Source of the DNA: Alphaproteobacteria bacterium
GTDB taxonomy: Bacteria > Pseudomonadota > Alphaproteobacteria > Acetobacterales > Acetobacteraceae
Assembly: GCA_026400815.1 (NCBI GenBank)
Contig: JAPLOI010000070.1
Location: forward strand, 1-64,000
Direction: 5' to 3'
Length of the DNA: 64,000 bases
Made by a program: the position numbers and the translations under genes
Notes under the pieces: model-generated
Seen by the model: the letters and a program-made list of their open reading frames with translations, nothing else
Told to the model about the DNA's origin: nothing
Databases searched by the model: none
Shown: in pieces, positions 25,246 through 32,878 of the stretch
Numbering within the stretch: position 1 is the first letter of the stretch
How the letters are laid out: each line of letters begins with the position of its first letter

Positions 25246-26115
25246 ATGCCGTCTCGCCGCAGTTTCGCGGCGGCCGCGCTTTGCCTGGCCGCAGCTCTTG
25301 CCGCCAGCATTGCCGCCGCCCCGGCCTTTGCCCAATCCGGCCAGCCGCCGCTGCGCACCGGGGTGGACGGCACGTTCGCCCCGCACGCCATGGCCAAGCT
25401 GGGCGGCGGCATCGAAGGCTTCCAGATCGACCTGTTCACCGAGGCCGCGCGCCGCATGAAGCGCGAAATCGTGATCGACAGCACCAGCTTTTCCGGCCTG
25501 ATCCCGGGCCTGCAGTCTGGCCGCTATGACTTCATCGCCGCCCCCACCACGGTGACGAAGGAGCGTGCGGAGAACATGCTGTTCACCGCCGGCTACCTCT
25601 GGACCGCCTTCCAGTTCGGCATCAAGAAGGGCAACGCGCCGATCAAGGGCTGGGAAGACCTGAAGGGCAAGGCGGTGGCCGTGAACAAGGGCACGCCGTA
25701 CGAGCAGCTCTCCAAGGCCGAAGGCGAGAAGCACGGCTTCACCACCCAGGTGTACGACACCCAGCCGGACGCGATCCAGGCCGTGCTCTCCGGCCGCGCC
25801 TATGCCACGCTCGGCGGCAACACCGTGATTCGCTACGCCGCCAGCCGCAACCCGCAATTCGCCGCCGACCTGGAGCTGACAGAGACCCGCGCGCACTGGG
25901 GCGCCCCGTTCCGCAAGGACAGCGTGGCGCTGCGCAACCAGATGCAGGACGTGCTGAACTGCATGAAGCAGGACGGCACCATCGCCAAGCTGTCGGAGAA
26001 GTGGTTCGGCCAGGCGCCGGCCGCCGATGCGCTGGAGCGGGTGATCACCCCGGGCTACGGCGTGCCGGGCATGCCGGGCTATGACCCGACCCCCTTCACC
26101 CTGAAGTGCGACTGA
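25246..26115 (+). CDS. Amino-acid-type ABC transporter substrate-binding protein
   Basis: A 289-residue periplasmic binding protein (SBP family 3). The Sec signal is SFAAAALCLAAALAASIA ending at AFAQS. The mature part has LRTGVDGTFAPHA, EGFQIDLFTEAARRM, GLIPGLQSGRYDFIAAP and LKGKAVAVNKGTPYEQ. It is the first gene of a complete four-gene importer (to 28214). Ligand class is polar amino acid or an analogue; exact ligand unknown. ATG at 25246 begins the signal peptide. Confidence 0.9.
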   Translation: MPSRRSFAAAALCLAAALAASIAAAPAFAQSGQPPLRTGVDGTFAPHAMAKLGGGIEGFQIDLFTEAARRMKREIVIDSTSFSGLIPGLQSGRYDFIAAPTTVTKERAENMLFTAGYLWTAFQFGIKKGNAPIKGWEDLKGKAVAVNKGTPYEQLSKAEGEKHGFTTQVYDTQPDAIQAVLSGRAYATLGGNTVIRYAASRNPQFAADLELTETRAHWGAPFRKDSVALRNQMQDVLNCMKQDGTIAKLSEKWFGQAPAADALERVITPGYGVPGMPGYDPTPFTLKCD

Positions 26116-26120
26116 TCTAG

Positions 26121-26861
26121 GTGGCTGCACCGATCATCGAGGCTCGCGCGATCCACAAGCATTTCGGCGCCCTTCATGTTCTGAAGGGCGTCGACCTGCA
26201 GGTGGCCGAGCGCGAGCTGGTCTTCGTCATCGGGCCTTCGGGCTCCGGCAAGTCCACCCTGCTGCGCTGCCTGAACCGGCTGGAGACGCCGGCTTCCGGC
26301 AGCGTGGTGGTGGACGGGATCGACCTTCTGGCCCGTGCCACCGACATCAACCGCGCCCGCCAGCGCATCGGCATGGTGTTCCAGAGCTTCAACCTCTACC
26401 CACACATGACGGCGCTGGGGAACGTGACGCTGGCGCTGCGCAAGGTGGCCGGCAAGACCGCCGCCGAGGCCGAGGCGCTGGGCCTGGCGGCGCTGGACCG
26501 GGTGGGGCTGCGCGACCGTGCCGGCCACACGCCGGGCCAGCTTTCCGGCGGGCAGGCGCAGCGCGTGGCGATCGCGCGGGCCATCGCGCTGGAGCCACGC
26601 GTGATGCTGTTCGACGAGCCGACCAGCGCGCTGGATCCGGAGCTGGTGGGCAGCGTGCTGGCCGTGATGCGCGAACTGCGCCAGGACGGGATGACGATGG
26701 TGGTGGTGAGCCACGAGATGGGCTTCGCCCGCGCCGCGGCGGACCGGGTGGTGTTCATGGATGACGGCCAGATCGTGGAACAGGGTGCCCCCGCCGCGAT
26801 CTTCGAGGCGCCGCAGGAGGCCCGCACGCGCGCCTTCATCGGCCAGATCCAGCGGCATTGA
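26121..26861 (+). CDS. Polar amino-acid ABC transporter ATP-binding protein
   Basis: A 246-residue GlnQ/HisP-type ATPase starting with GTG. Walker A is [13 protein letters not shown], the Q-loop [13 protein letters not shown], the signature [16 protein letters not shown], Walker [15 protein letters not shown] and the switch His VVVSHEMG. The gene lies 5 bases after the binding protein and 10 before the first permease. Confidence 0.94.
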   Translation: MAAPIIEARAIHKHFGALHVLKGVDLQVAERELVFVIGPSGSGKSTLLRCLNRLETPASGSVVVDGIDLLARATDINRARQRIGMVFQSFNLYPHMTALGNVTLALRKVAGKTAAEAEALGLAALDRVGLRDRAGHTPGQLSGGQAQRVAIARAIALEPRVMLFDEPTSALDPELVGSVLAVMRELRQDGMTMVVVSHEMGFARAAADRVVFMDDGQIVEQGAPAAIFEAPQEARTRAFIGQIQRH

Positions 26862-26871
26862 TGCACCGGGC

Positions 26872-27552
26872 ATGACGAGCTGGGAGCGTTTCCTCGACAC
26901 CTTCTTCAACGCGAAGGTGATGGCCAAATACTGGCCCGATATCCTGTACGGCATGTGGGTGACGATCGAGCTGGCCGTGCTGGTGGTGATCACCGGCATC
27001 GCCAGCGGGCTGCTGCTGGCCCTGCTGCGCGCCGCCGGCATTCGCCCGCTGAACTGGCTGATGATCTTCGTGGTGGACGTGCTGCGTGCCCTGCCCCCGC
27101 TGGTGATCATCGTGCTGATCTATTTCGGGCTGCCCAGCGTGGATATCGCGCCTTCCGGCTTTGTTTCCACCTGGGCGGCGCTGGCGCTGGTGCTGATGGC
27201 GTTCAGCGAGGAGATCTTCTGGTCCGGCATCACCGCCGTGCCGCGCGGCCAGTGGGAGGCTTCGCGCAGCACCGGGCTTTCCTTCACGCAGACGCTGTTC
27301 TTCGTGGTGCTGCCGCAGGCGTTGCGCATGACCATCCCGCCGCTGACCAGCCGCACCATCGCCATCACCAAGGGCACCGCGCTGGGCTCGGTGGTGGCGG
27401 TGAGCGAGATTCTCGGCCAGGCCTCCTCGGCGGTGTCGAACAGCTACAACCCCTCCCCGCTCATGCTCGGCGCGGCGGCCTACCTGGTGCTGTTCATCCC
27501 CGTGGTGGTTGCCGGGCGGTGGGTGGAAACACGTTTCGCGTGGAAGAAGTGA
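26872..27552 (+). CDS. Amino-acid ABC transporter permease 1
   Basis: A 226-residue inner-membrane permease of the HisM/GlnP type with about five helices. The cytoplasmic EAA loop reads EASRSTGLSFTQTLFFVVLPQALR. Its stop and the next start share one base (TGATG). It pairs with the second permease as a heterodimer. Confidence 0.92.
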   Translation: MTSWERFLDTFFNAKVMAKYWPDILYGMWVTIELAVLVVITGIASGLLLALLRAAGIRPLNWLMIFVVDVLRALPPLVIIVLIYFGLPSVDIAPSGFVSTWAALALVLMAFSEEIFWSGITAVPRGQWEASRSTGLSFTQTLFFVVLPQALRMTIPPLTSRTIAITKGTALGSVVAVSEILGQASSAVSNSYNPSPLMLGAAAYLVLFIPVVVAGRWVETRFAWKK

Positions 27553-28214
27553 TGCTCGATACCTTCTTCAACATCGAGATCATGAAGGCTGCCTGGCCGA
27601 TCCTGCTGGCGGGGCTTGGCAACACGCTGCTGCTTTCGGCCACCGTGGTGCCGCTGGGGCTGCTCGGCGGGCTGATATTGGCGCTGCTCGCCCGGCTGCG
27701 CTCGCCCTGGGTGCGTTGGCCGCTGATGGCGTGGGTGGATTTCTTCCGTGCCTTTCCGCCGCTGGTGCTGCTGATCTTCCTGTATGCCGGGCTGCCCTTC
27801 ATCGGCCTGGAGCTTGGCGGCTTCGGCTGCGTGGCCATCGCCTTCTTTCTCAACACCGGCGCCTATTACGGCGAGATCCTGCGCGCGGGGATCGACAGCG
27901 TGCCCAGCGGCCAGAGCGAGGCGGCGCGGTCCACCGGGCTTTCGGCCACGCAGACCATGGCCTGGGTGATCCTGCCGCAGGCGGTGCGCAACGTGCTGCC
28001 GGACCTGATGTCCAACACGCTGGAAGTGGTGAAGCTGACGGCGCTGGGCAGCGTGGTGGCGATGCCGGAGCTGCTGTTCCAGGCGCGCCAGGCCCAAAGC
28101 CTCACCTACAATCCCACCCCTATCGTGGTGGCCGCGCTGATCTACTTTGCGCTGCTGTGGCCGCTGGTGCGGCTGCTGAGCCGGCTGGAGAACCGGGCCT
28201 TGCGGACGGGCTAG
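27552..28214 (+). CDS. Amino-acid ABC transporter permease 2
   Basis: A 220-residue partner permease with the same fold and EAA loop (EAARSTGLSATQTMAWVILPQA). It starts inside the stop of permease 1 and closes the operon. Its last 95 bases overlap, tail to tail, the 3' end of the MFS frame on the minus strand. Confidence 0.92.
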   Translation: MLDTFFNIEIMKAAWPILLAGLGNTLLLSATVVPLGLLGGLILALLARLRSPWVRWPLMAWVDFFRAFPPLVLLIFLYAGLPFIGLELGGFGCVAIAFFLNTGAYYGEILRAGIDSVPSGQSEAARSTGLSATQTMAWVILPQAVRNVLPDLMSNTLEVVKLTALGSVVAMPELLFQARQAQSLTYNPTPIVVAALIYFALLWPLVRLLSRLENRALRTG

Positions 28215-29412
28215 CGACCACCGCGCCGGTTTCCTTCACCGCCAGCCCCACCACCGCCACGCAGGCCAGCCCGCACCCCGCCAGCACCCACAGCGCCGTT
28301 GGCGTGCCCGCGGCATCGGCGACCATGCCGGCGAGTGCCGTGCTCAGCGTGGCCCCCACCGCCGCCATCAGCCCGAACAGGCCGAGGCACAGGTTGAACC
28401 GGCCGGTGCCGCGCGTGAGGTCGGCGGCGACCAGCGGCACCAGCACGCCGAATCCGGCGGCACTCACCCCATCCAGCGCCTGCACCAGGATCAGCATGGT
28501 GGGCGAATCCGACATTGCCAGCAGTGCCGCGCGCAGCGGTACCGCCATGAAGGTGACCGCCAGCACCGGCCGCCGACCGATGCGCTGCGCCCAGCGCCCC
28601 ACGGCCGGCGCCAGCCAGGCCACCAGCACCTGCGGCAGCACGATGCAGGCCGCCACGACCAGGCTGGCATAGCTTCCGGTCTTCGCCGTCGCCTCGCTGG
28701 CGATCAGTGGCAGTTGCGCCGCATTGGCCAGATGGAACAGCGCCACCGCCAGCGCGAAGCCCTGCAGCCGTCGGTCGGCCAGCAGCCGCAGGGCGCCGGA
28801 CAGCGCGCCGCCATCCTCCGGCGCCGCCACCGGCCCCTGCGCCGGCGGGTCGATGGCGCGCAGCACCAGCAGCGCCGGCACCATCAGTGCCGCGGTGAGG
28901 TAGAACACCGCGGCTTCCGACACATAGGTGCCGCACACGCCCATCGCCGCCGCGGCCACCGCGCTGCCGATGGCGGCATAGCGGCTGTTGCGGCCGAGCC
29001 GTTCGCCGAGTGCTGCATGGCCCACCAGCACCAGGCTGATCGCCGCGATGGCCGGCAGCAGCATCGAGCTGGCGAAGCCGTGCAGTGCCTTGGCGGTCCA
29101 GACCGAGAGCTCCACCGGCTAGGCGCCGATCAGCAGCGCGCTGGCGGCGATTGCCACGCAGGCGATCTGGGCGGCCAGCCGCTTGCTGGGCAGCGCATCC
29201 ACCAGGGCGCCGGCGGGCACCTGGCTGGCGATGGCGGCCATCGTGCCCACCGACAGCGCGAGGCCGATCTGCCCCTGCGTCCAGGCCGCTGCCGTGAGGT
29301 GCACGGCCACGAAGGCGCCGAAGCCCGTCTGCACGTTGGCCACCAGGAAATTGAACCAGTCCAGCGCACGCAATCGCGTCCGCATACGCCCGCCATCAGC
29401 CATCCCGGTCAT
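28120..29412 (-). pseudogene. MFS transporter interrupted by an in-frame amber codon
   Basis: One continuous reading frame of 430 codons encodes a typical major-facilitator protein, but TAG at 29121-29119 breaks it after residue 97 (…ALLIGA, stop, PVELSVWTAKALHG). The flanking sequence stays in frame and aligns as one helix-to-loop transition, so this is a point change, probably of a Trp (TGG) codon. The start at 29412 overlaps the PRC-barrel stop by 4 bases (ATGA). Downstream a GTG at 29115 could initiate a ten-helix fragment. The C-terminus has an Ala/Ser-rich tail overlapping the opposite permease gene. Sequencing error cannot be excluded. Confidence 0.8.
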
Positions 29413-29846
29413 GGCCCGTCTGGGCGCGGGACCTTGGGATCGGGCGGGATCGCCACGGAGACCGGCGGGTCGGCCGGCTTGTCTGGCTGGCGGAATTGCG
29501 GGATGGCGCGGATCTGGTCTGCCGTCATGTCCAGCGTGATCGTGCGGGTGCCGGGGCTGAACGACAGCGAGCTCCAGGTGACCGCCACGCGGCGGTTGCC
29601 GACGCCGAGGAAGCCGCCGAAATCGATCACCGCGGCGCGCGGCAGGCTGCCATCGCCCACCAGTACGTCCACGATCCGCCCGACCACCCCGCCATCGGGG
29701 CCGAGCACCTGGCGGCCGAGGATGCTGGTGGCCTCCCCTTGGTAGAGGAAGGTCCGGCCGGCCGCCGGCGTGGATGGCGGCGATTGGGCCGCCGCCGGCA
29801 GGGGCAGAGCGGCGAACGCCAACGCGATCCAGAAGCCAATAGCCAT
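29409..29846 (-). CDS. Exported PRC-barrel domain protein
   Basis: A 145-residue protein with a cleavable signal (GFWIALAFAALPLPAAAQS) and a PRC-barrel-like domain at residues 35-110: SILGRQVLGPDGGVVGRIVDVLVGDG, AVIDFGGFLGVGNRRVAVTW. PRC-barrel proteins take part in RNA processing or membrane-associated binding; exported versions have no firm role. It is coupled to the MFS gene behind it. Confidence 0.8.
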   Translation of the reverse strand: MAIGFWIALAFAALPLPAAAQSPPSTPAAGRTFLYQGEATSILGRQVLGPDGGVVGRIVDVLVGDGSLPRAAVIDFGGFLGVGNRRVAVTWSSLSFSPGTRTITLDMTADQIRAIPQFRQPDKPADPPVSVAIPPDPKVPRPDGP

Positions 29847-30003
29847 GCCCTCTGCTCGCCTGGAACGGCGCCGCGCGCAACCACGCAGTGCCTGCCTCAC
29901 GCAACTGGGAACGGAGAAGGCACGGCGTATCGCGCGCAGCCTGGAGATGGTGTTGATTCCGTTGGACCTGACCAAGCGCGCCTAGGCACGGCATACTGGG
30001 CAA

Positions 30004-31047
30004 ATGGAATCGCACGCCCCCTCCCCTGCCCCGACCGCCGCCGAGATTGCCGCCCAGCTTCAGGCGCTTGCGCCGGGGTATGGCCCCACGCCGTTGCTGG
30101 ACCTGCCGGCACTGGCCGCGCGGCTCGGCGTGGCGCAGGTGCTGGCCAAGGATGAGGGGCAGCGGCTGCTGGGCAGCTTCAAGTCGCTCGGAGGCACCTA
30201 TGCCGGGCTGCGCGCCCTGGCCCGTGCGGCGGGGGCGGACGTGACCGGGCTGGTTGCCAGCCGCCCTGCGGGGCAGCCGGCGCTGGTGTGCGCCAGTGCG
30301 GGGAACCACGGGCTGGCGGTGGCCATGGCGGCGCGGTTGGCCGGTGCGCCGTGCCGCGTGTTCCTGCACACCACCGTGCCCGAGAGCCGGGAGCGACGGC
30401 TGCGGGAGCAGGGGGCGGAGATTTCGCGGGTGGATGGCACCTACGACGAATCGGTGGACGAGGCGGCCGCTTTTGCCCGCGCTGGCGGTGGGCTGCTGCT
30501 GCCGGATACGGCGATGGATCCGGACGACCCCGTGGTGGCGGATGTGATGGCCGGGTATGGCGTGATTGCCGAGGAGATCCGGGCGCAGGCCGCGGCCGCG
30601 GGGTATCTGCCGCCGACCCATCTGTTCATTCATGCCGGTGTGGGTGGCTTGGCGGCCGCCATGGTGGAAGGGTTGGCCGGCTGGCTGGCCGCGCCGGCCG
30701 CGATGGTGGTGGTGGAGCCGGAGAACGCGCCCTGCGTGGCGGCTGCCCTGGAAGCGGACCGGGTGGTGCGGATTGCGGGTTCGCTGGAGACGGAGGCGGG
30801 GATGCTTTCGTGCGGGGAGGCGAGCGGGCCGGCGTTGGCGGTGCTGCGGCGGTATGAGGTGATCCCACTTTCCGTCTCCGAACAGGCGCTGCTGGAGGCG
30901 CCGGTTGCGTTGCAGGACGCGGGTGGGCCGGCGACCACGGCCTCTGCCGCGACCGGGCTTGCGGGGGCTTTTGCTTCCCGGGCGATGCTGGATGGGACGT
31001 CGCGCGTGCTGATTGTGCTCAGCGAAGCCGCCATCCCCGCGGGCTGA
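30004..31047 (+). CDS. Diaminopropionate ammonia-lyase-like PLP enzyme
   Basis: A 347-residue fold-type II PLP enzyme. The PLP lysine lies in LLGSFKSLGGTYA, the phosphate/substrate loop is CASAGNHGLAVAMAARL, and IHAGVGGLAAAMVEGL is the glycine loop. These features best fit diaminopropionate ammonia-lyase (2,3-diaminopropionate to pyruvate and ammonia), though it is shorter than E. coli YgeX (~400). A threonine-dehydratase-like activity is the alternative. Divergent from the PRC-barrel gene. Confidence 0.82.
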   Translation: MESHAPSPAPTAAEIAAQLQALAPGYGPTPLLDLPALAARLGVAQVLAKDEGQRLLGSFKSLGGTYAGLRALARAAGADVTGLVASRPAGQPALVCASAGNHGLAVAMAARLAGAPCRVFLHTTVPESRERRLREQGAEISRVDGTYDESVDEAAAFARAGGGLLLPDTAMDPDDPVVADVMAGYGVIAEEIRAQAAAAGYLPPTHLFIHAGVGGLAAAMVEGLAGWLAAPAAMVVVEPENAPCVAAALEADRVVRIAGSLETEAGMLSCGEASGPALAVLRRYEVIPLSVSEQALLEAPVALQDAGGPATTASAATGLAGAFASRAMLDGTSRVLIVLSEAAIPAG

Positions 31048-31501
31048 GCCACGAGTCATCGCCGCGGGACGCGAGGTTTTTGCGACGGATTCGAGGTGAT
31101 TTCGGGCGTGGGCCGGCTAGAGGCGGCGCGCGGGCGGTGAGCGGCGGGCGGGGTACGGGCGCGCGTTGGCCGGACAGGGACATGCCTTCGGCGGGGGCGC
31201 AGCGCAGGATGTAGCCGATCCAGGCGCGCTGGCGGCGGATTTTGCGCAGGGCGCGGGAGTTCCAGGGGGAATCCGGGTGTTCGGCGGCGTCGAGTTCGGG
31301 GGAGGGATACCAGTCCTGGCGCGGGTGGCGGCGCGTGCGGCTTGCGGCCGACAGGGCGGCGAGGAGGGCCAGCAGCAGGAGCTTCAGGGCGGCCGGAATC
31401 CGGGCGTGCGTGATCGCCCACGCCAAGGGGCGCAGGGAGCGGGCTTCGGTCGGAGCGGCGGGGTGAAGTGGCATCACCGGGGATTGTGGCAGATGCAACA
31501 C
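31019..31501 (-). CDS. Hypothetical Pro/Arg-rich protein with one hydrophobic segment
   Basis: A 160-residue frame with a hydrophobic stretch (LKLLLLALLAALSAA, about residues 39-53), a central basic/aromatic patch (RALRKIRRQRAWIGYIL) and a Pro/Arg-rich tail. I recognise no family. It has the same general plan as the protein at 4631-5155, suggesting a lineage-specific small envelope protein, but low complexity makes this tentative. It converges with and overlaps the PLP enzyme gene by 29 bases. An ACGTACGT-type palindrome lies in the AT-rich upstream gap. Confidence 0.4.
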   Translation of the reverse strand: MLHLPQSPVMPLHPAAPTEARSLRPLAWAITHARIPAALKLLLLALLAALSAASRTRRHPRQDWYPSPELDAAEHPDSPWNSRALRKIRRQRAWIGYILRCAPAEGMSLSGQRAPVPRPPLTARAPPLAGPRPKSPRIRRKNLASRGDDSWLSPRGWRLR

Positions 31502-31661
31502 CGGTGAGATAGGAAAAAAATTACGTACGTACGAAAATTGAGCTAAATAGGAATGAGTGCTCCCGGGTGGGGCCTTCGTTGTGTGCGCGGCGTGCCGTCA
31601 GGGCGGGTGGCCGCGAGGGTTTGTCTCGACCGATGACCCTTGCTGTGTGGGAGCGAAGAAC

Positions 31662-31679
31662 CCGCACCAAGGTGCGGGC
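31662..31679. repeat. REP-like palindrome
   Basis: CCCGCACC-AA-GGTGCGGG is a perfect 8-base-pair stem with a 2-base loop in non-coding DNA. It resembles the short REP-type palindromes scattered in GC-rich proteobacterial genomes. Only one copy is seen in the window. Confidence 0.45.
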
Positions 31680-31719
31680 TACGAGGGTTGCGAGGGCTGC
31701 GCTCAGGATGACGGGAGGA

Positions 31720-31761
31720 AATTAAAAACGCCCCGCCCTCCGGTGGGAGAGACGAGGCGTT
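31720..31761 (-). terminator. Intrinsic terminator of the 2-oxoacid oxidoreductase operon
   Basis: Read on the minus strand, AACGCC…GGCGTT forms an outer stem with an inner CTCC/GGAG stem, directly followed by TTTAATTT. It lies 60-100 bases after the beta-subunit stop, so it should end that transcript. Confidence 0.65.
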
Positions 31762-31780
31762 GAGGCCGGCGGTTAGTGAA

Positions 31781-31814
31781 AGTCTTTATGCTTCTTTTTC
31801 TTCAGAAAAAGAAG
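31781..31814 (-). repeat. Composite hairpin element, module C only
   Basis: On the minus strand this is CTTCTTTTTCT-GA-AGAAAAAGAAG followed by CATAAAGACT. The 11-base-pair AT-rich stem is identical to modules at 43995-44018 and 56912-56935. It begins 9 bases after the beta-subunit stop. Modules A and B of the composite are absent; a normal terminator stands in their place. Confidence 0.75.
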
Positions 31815-31822
31815 AGTCTTGC

Positions 31823-32878
31823 TTACCTGAGCGAAGCGTTCAGCTTCTCCAGCGCGGCGGAACCGGGGATCAGTTCTTCGTCTGACATGCTGTTGAACGG
31901 CTTGTCTGATGTTTCCAGGAAGCCGTGCAGGTCGTCCGCGTCCGGGTCGACATAGAGCAGGCCGGTGACGATTTCGCCGCGGGCTTTGCGGGTTTCGAGG
32001 AAGTTCATCGCGGCCACGCGGTCGGTGACGTCGTAGTCGTTGGCGAGCTTGCGCAGCTTGAGCAGGCCGCCGTTGTGCTGGCGGACGATTTCGGTGGTGC
32101 CGGGTTCGTAGTCGACGGTGATTTCGTTGCGGCCGGTGACGACATCCATGAAGTTCACGGCTTCATTGTGCTCGCGGACGTAGTCGTAGCTTTTGGTGCT
32201 GCCGTCGTGGTTGTTGAACATGACGCAGGGCGAGATGGTGTCGATGAAGGCGGCACCCTGGTGCTGCAGCGCGCCCTTGATGAGGGGGACGAGCTGGTTC
32301 TTGTCGCCGGAGAAGCTGCGGGCGACGTAGGTGGCGCCGAGTTGGATGGCGATGCCGACCATGTCGATGGCTTCGTCCATGTTTTCCACGCCGCGCTTGT
32401 TCTTGGCGCCGCGGTCGGCGGTGGCGGAGAACTGGCCCTTGGTGAGGCCGTACACGCCGTTGTTTTCCACGATATAGGTCATGTTCACGCCGCGCCGGAT
32501 GGAGTGGCTGAACTGGCCGAAGCCGATGGAGGCGCTGTCGCCGTCGCCGGAGACGCCGAGGTAGATCAGCTCCCGGTTGGCCAGGTTGGCGCCGGTGAGC
32601 ACGGAGGGCATGCGGCCGTGCACGGAGTTGAAGCCGTGCGAGTTGCCGAGGAAGTAGGTGGGCGTTTTGGACGAGCAGCCGATGCCGGAGAGCTTGGCGA
32701 TGCGGTGCGGCGGCAGGCTGAGTTCGTAGCAGGCGCGGATGATGGCGGCCGAGATCGAATCATGGCCGCAGCCGGCGCAGAGGGTGGAGATGGAGCCTTC
32801 GTAGTCGCGCCGCGTGAAGCCGAGGTCGTTCTTTTGCAGCTCGGGGTGGGCGAGCTTCGGCTTGGGAAGGTAGGTCAT
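31823..32878 (-). CDS. 2-oxoacid:ferredoxin oxidoreductase, beta subunit
   Basis: A 351-residue TPP- and Fe-S-binding subunit. It has CAGCGHDSI near residue 34, GCSSKTPTYF, the TPP/Mg motif GDGDSASIGFGQFSHS…NNGVYGLTKGQ, and ISPCVMFNNHDGS. It catalyses CoA-dependent oxidative decarboxylation of a 2-oxoacid with electrons going to ferredoxin. The start overlaps the alpha-subunit stop by 4 bases. Last gene of the three-gene operon, followed by hairpins. Confidence 0.92.
   Translation of the reverse strand: MTYLPKPKLAHPELQKNDLGFTRRDYEGSISTLCAGCGHDSISAAIIRACYELSLPPHRIAKLSGIGCSSKTPTYFLGNSHGFNSVHGRMPSVLTGANLANRELIYLGVSGDGDSASIGFGQFSHSIRRGVNMTYIVENNGVYGLTKGQFSATADRGAKNKRGVENMDEAIDMVGIAIQLGATYVARSFSGDKNQLVPLIKGALQHQGAAFIDTISPCVMFNNHDGSTKSYDYVREHNEAVNFMDVVTGRNEITVDYEPGTTEIVRQHNGGLLKLRKLANDYDVTDRVAAMNFLETRKARGEIVTGLLYVDPDADDLHGFLETSDKPFNSMSDEELIPGSAALEKLNASLR

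Larger units (their letters stand above)
31502..31822. other. Gene-free stretch with hairpins
   Basis: About 320 bases without a convincing gene. It contains an AT-rich block at 31506-31555, a REP-like hairpin (31662-31679), an intrinsic terminator for the minus-strand operon (31720-31761) and a palindromic element (31781-31814). All are listed separately. Confidence 0.6.

Noticed and set aside
29119-31059. 646-residue minus-strand frame over the PLP enzyme
   Set aside because: Only its last ~97 codons (29412-29119) are the MFS N-terminus; the rest is antisense to the diaminopropionate ammonia-lyase-like gene.
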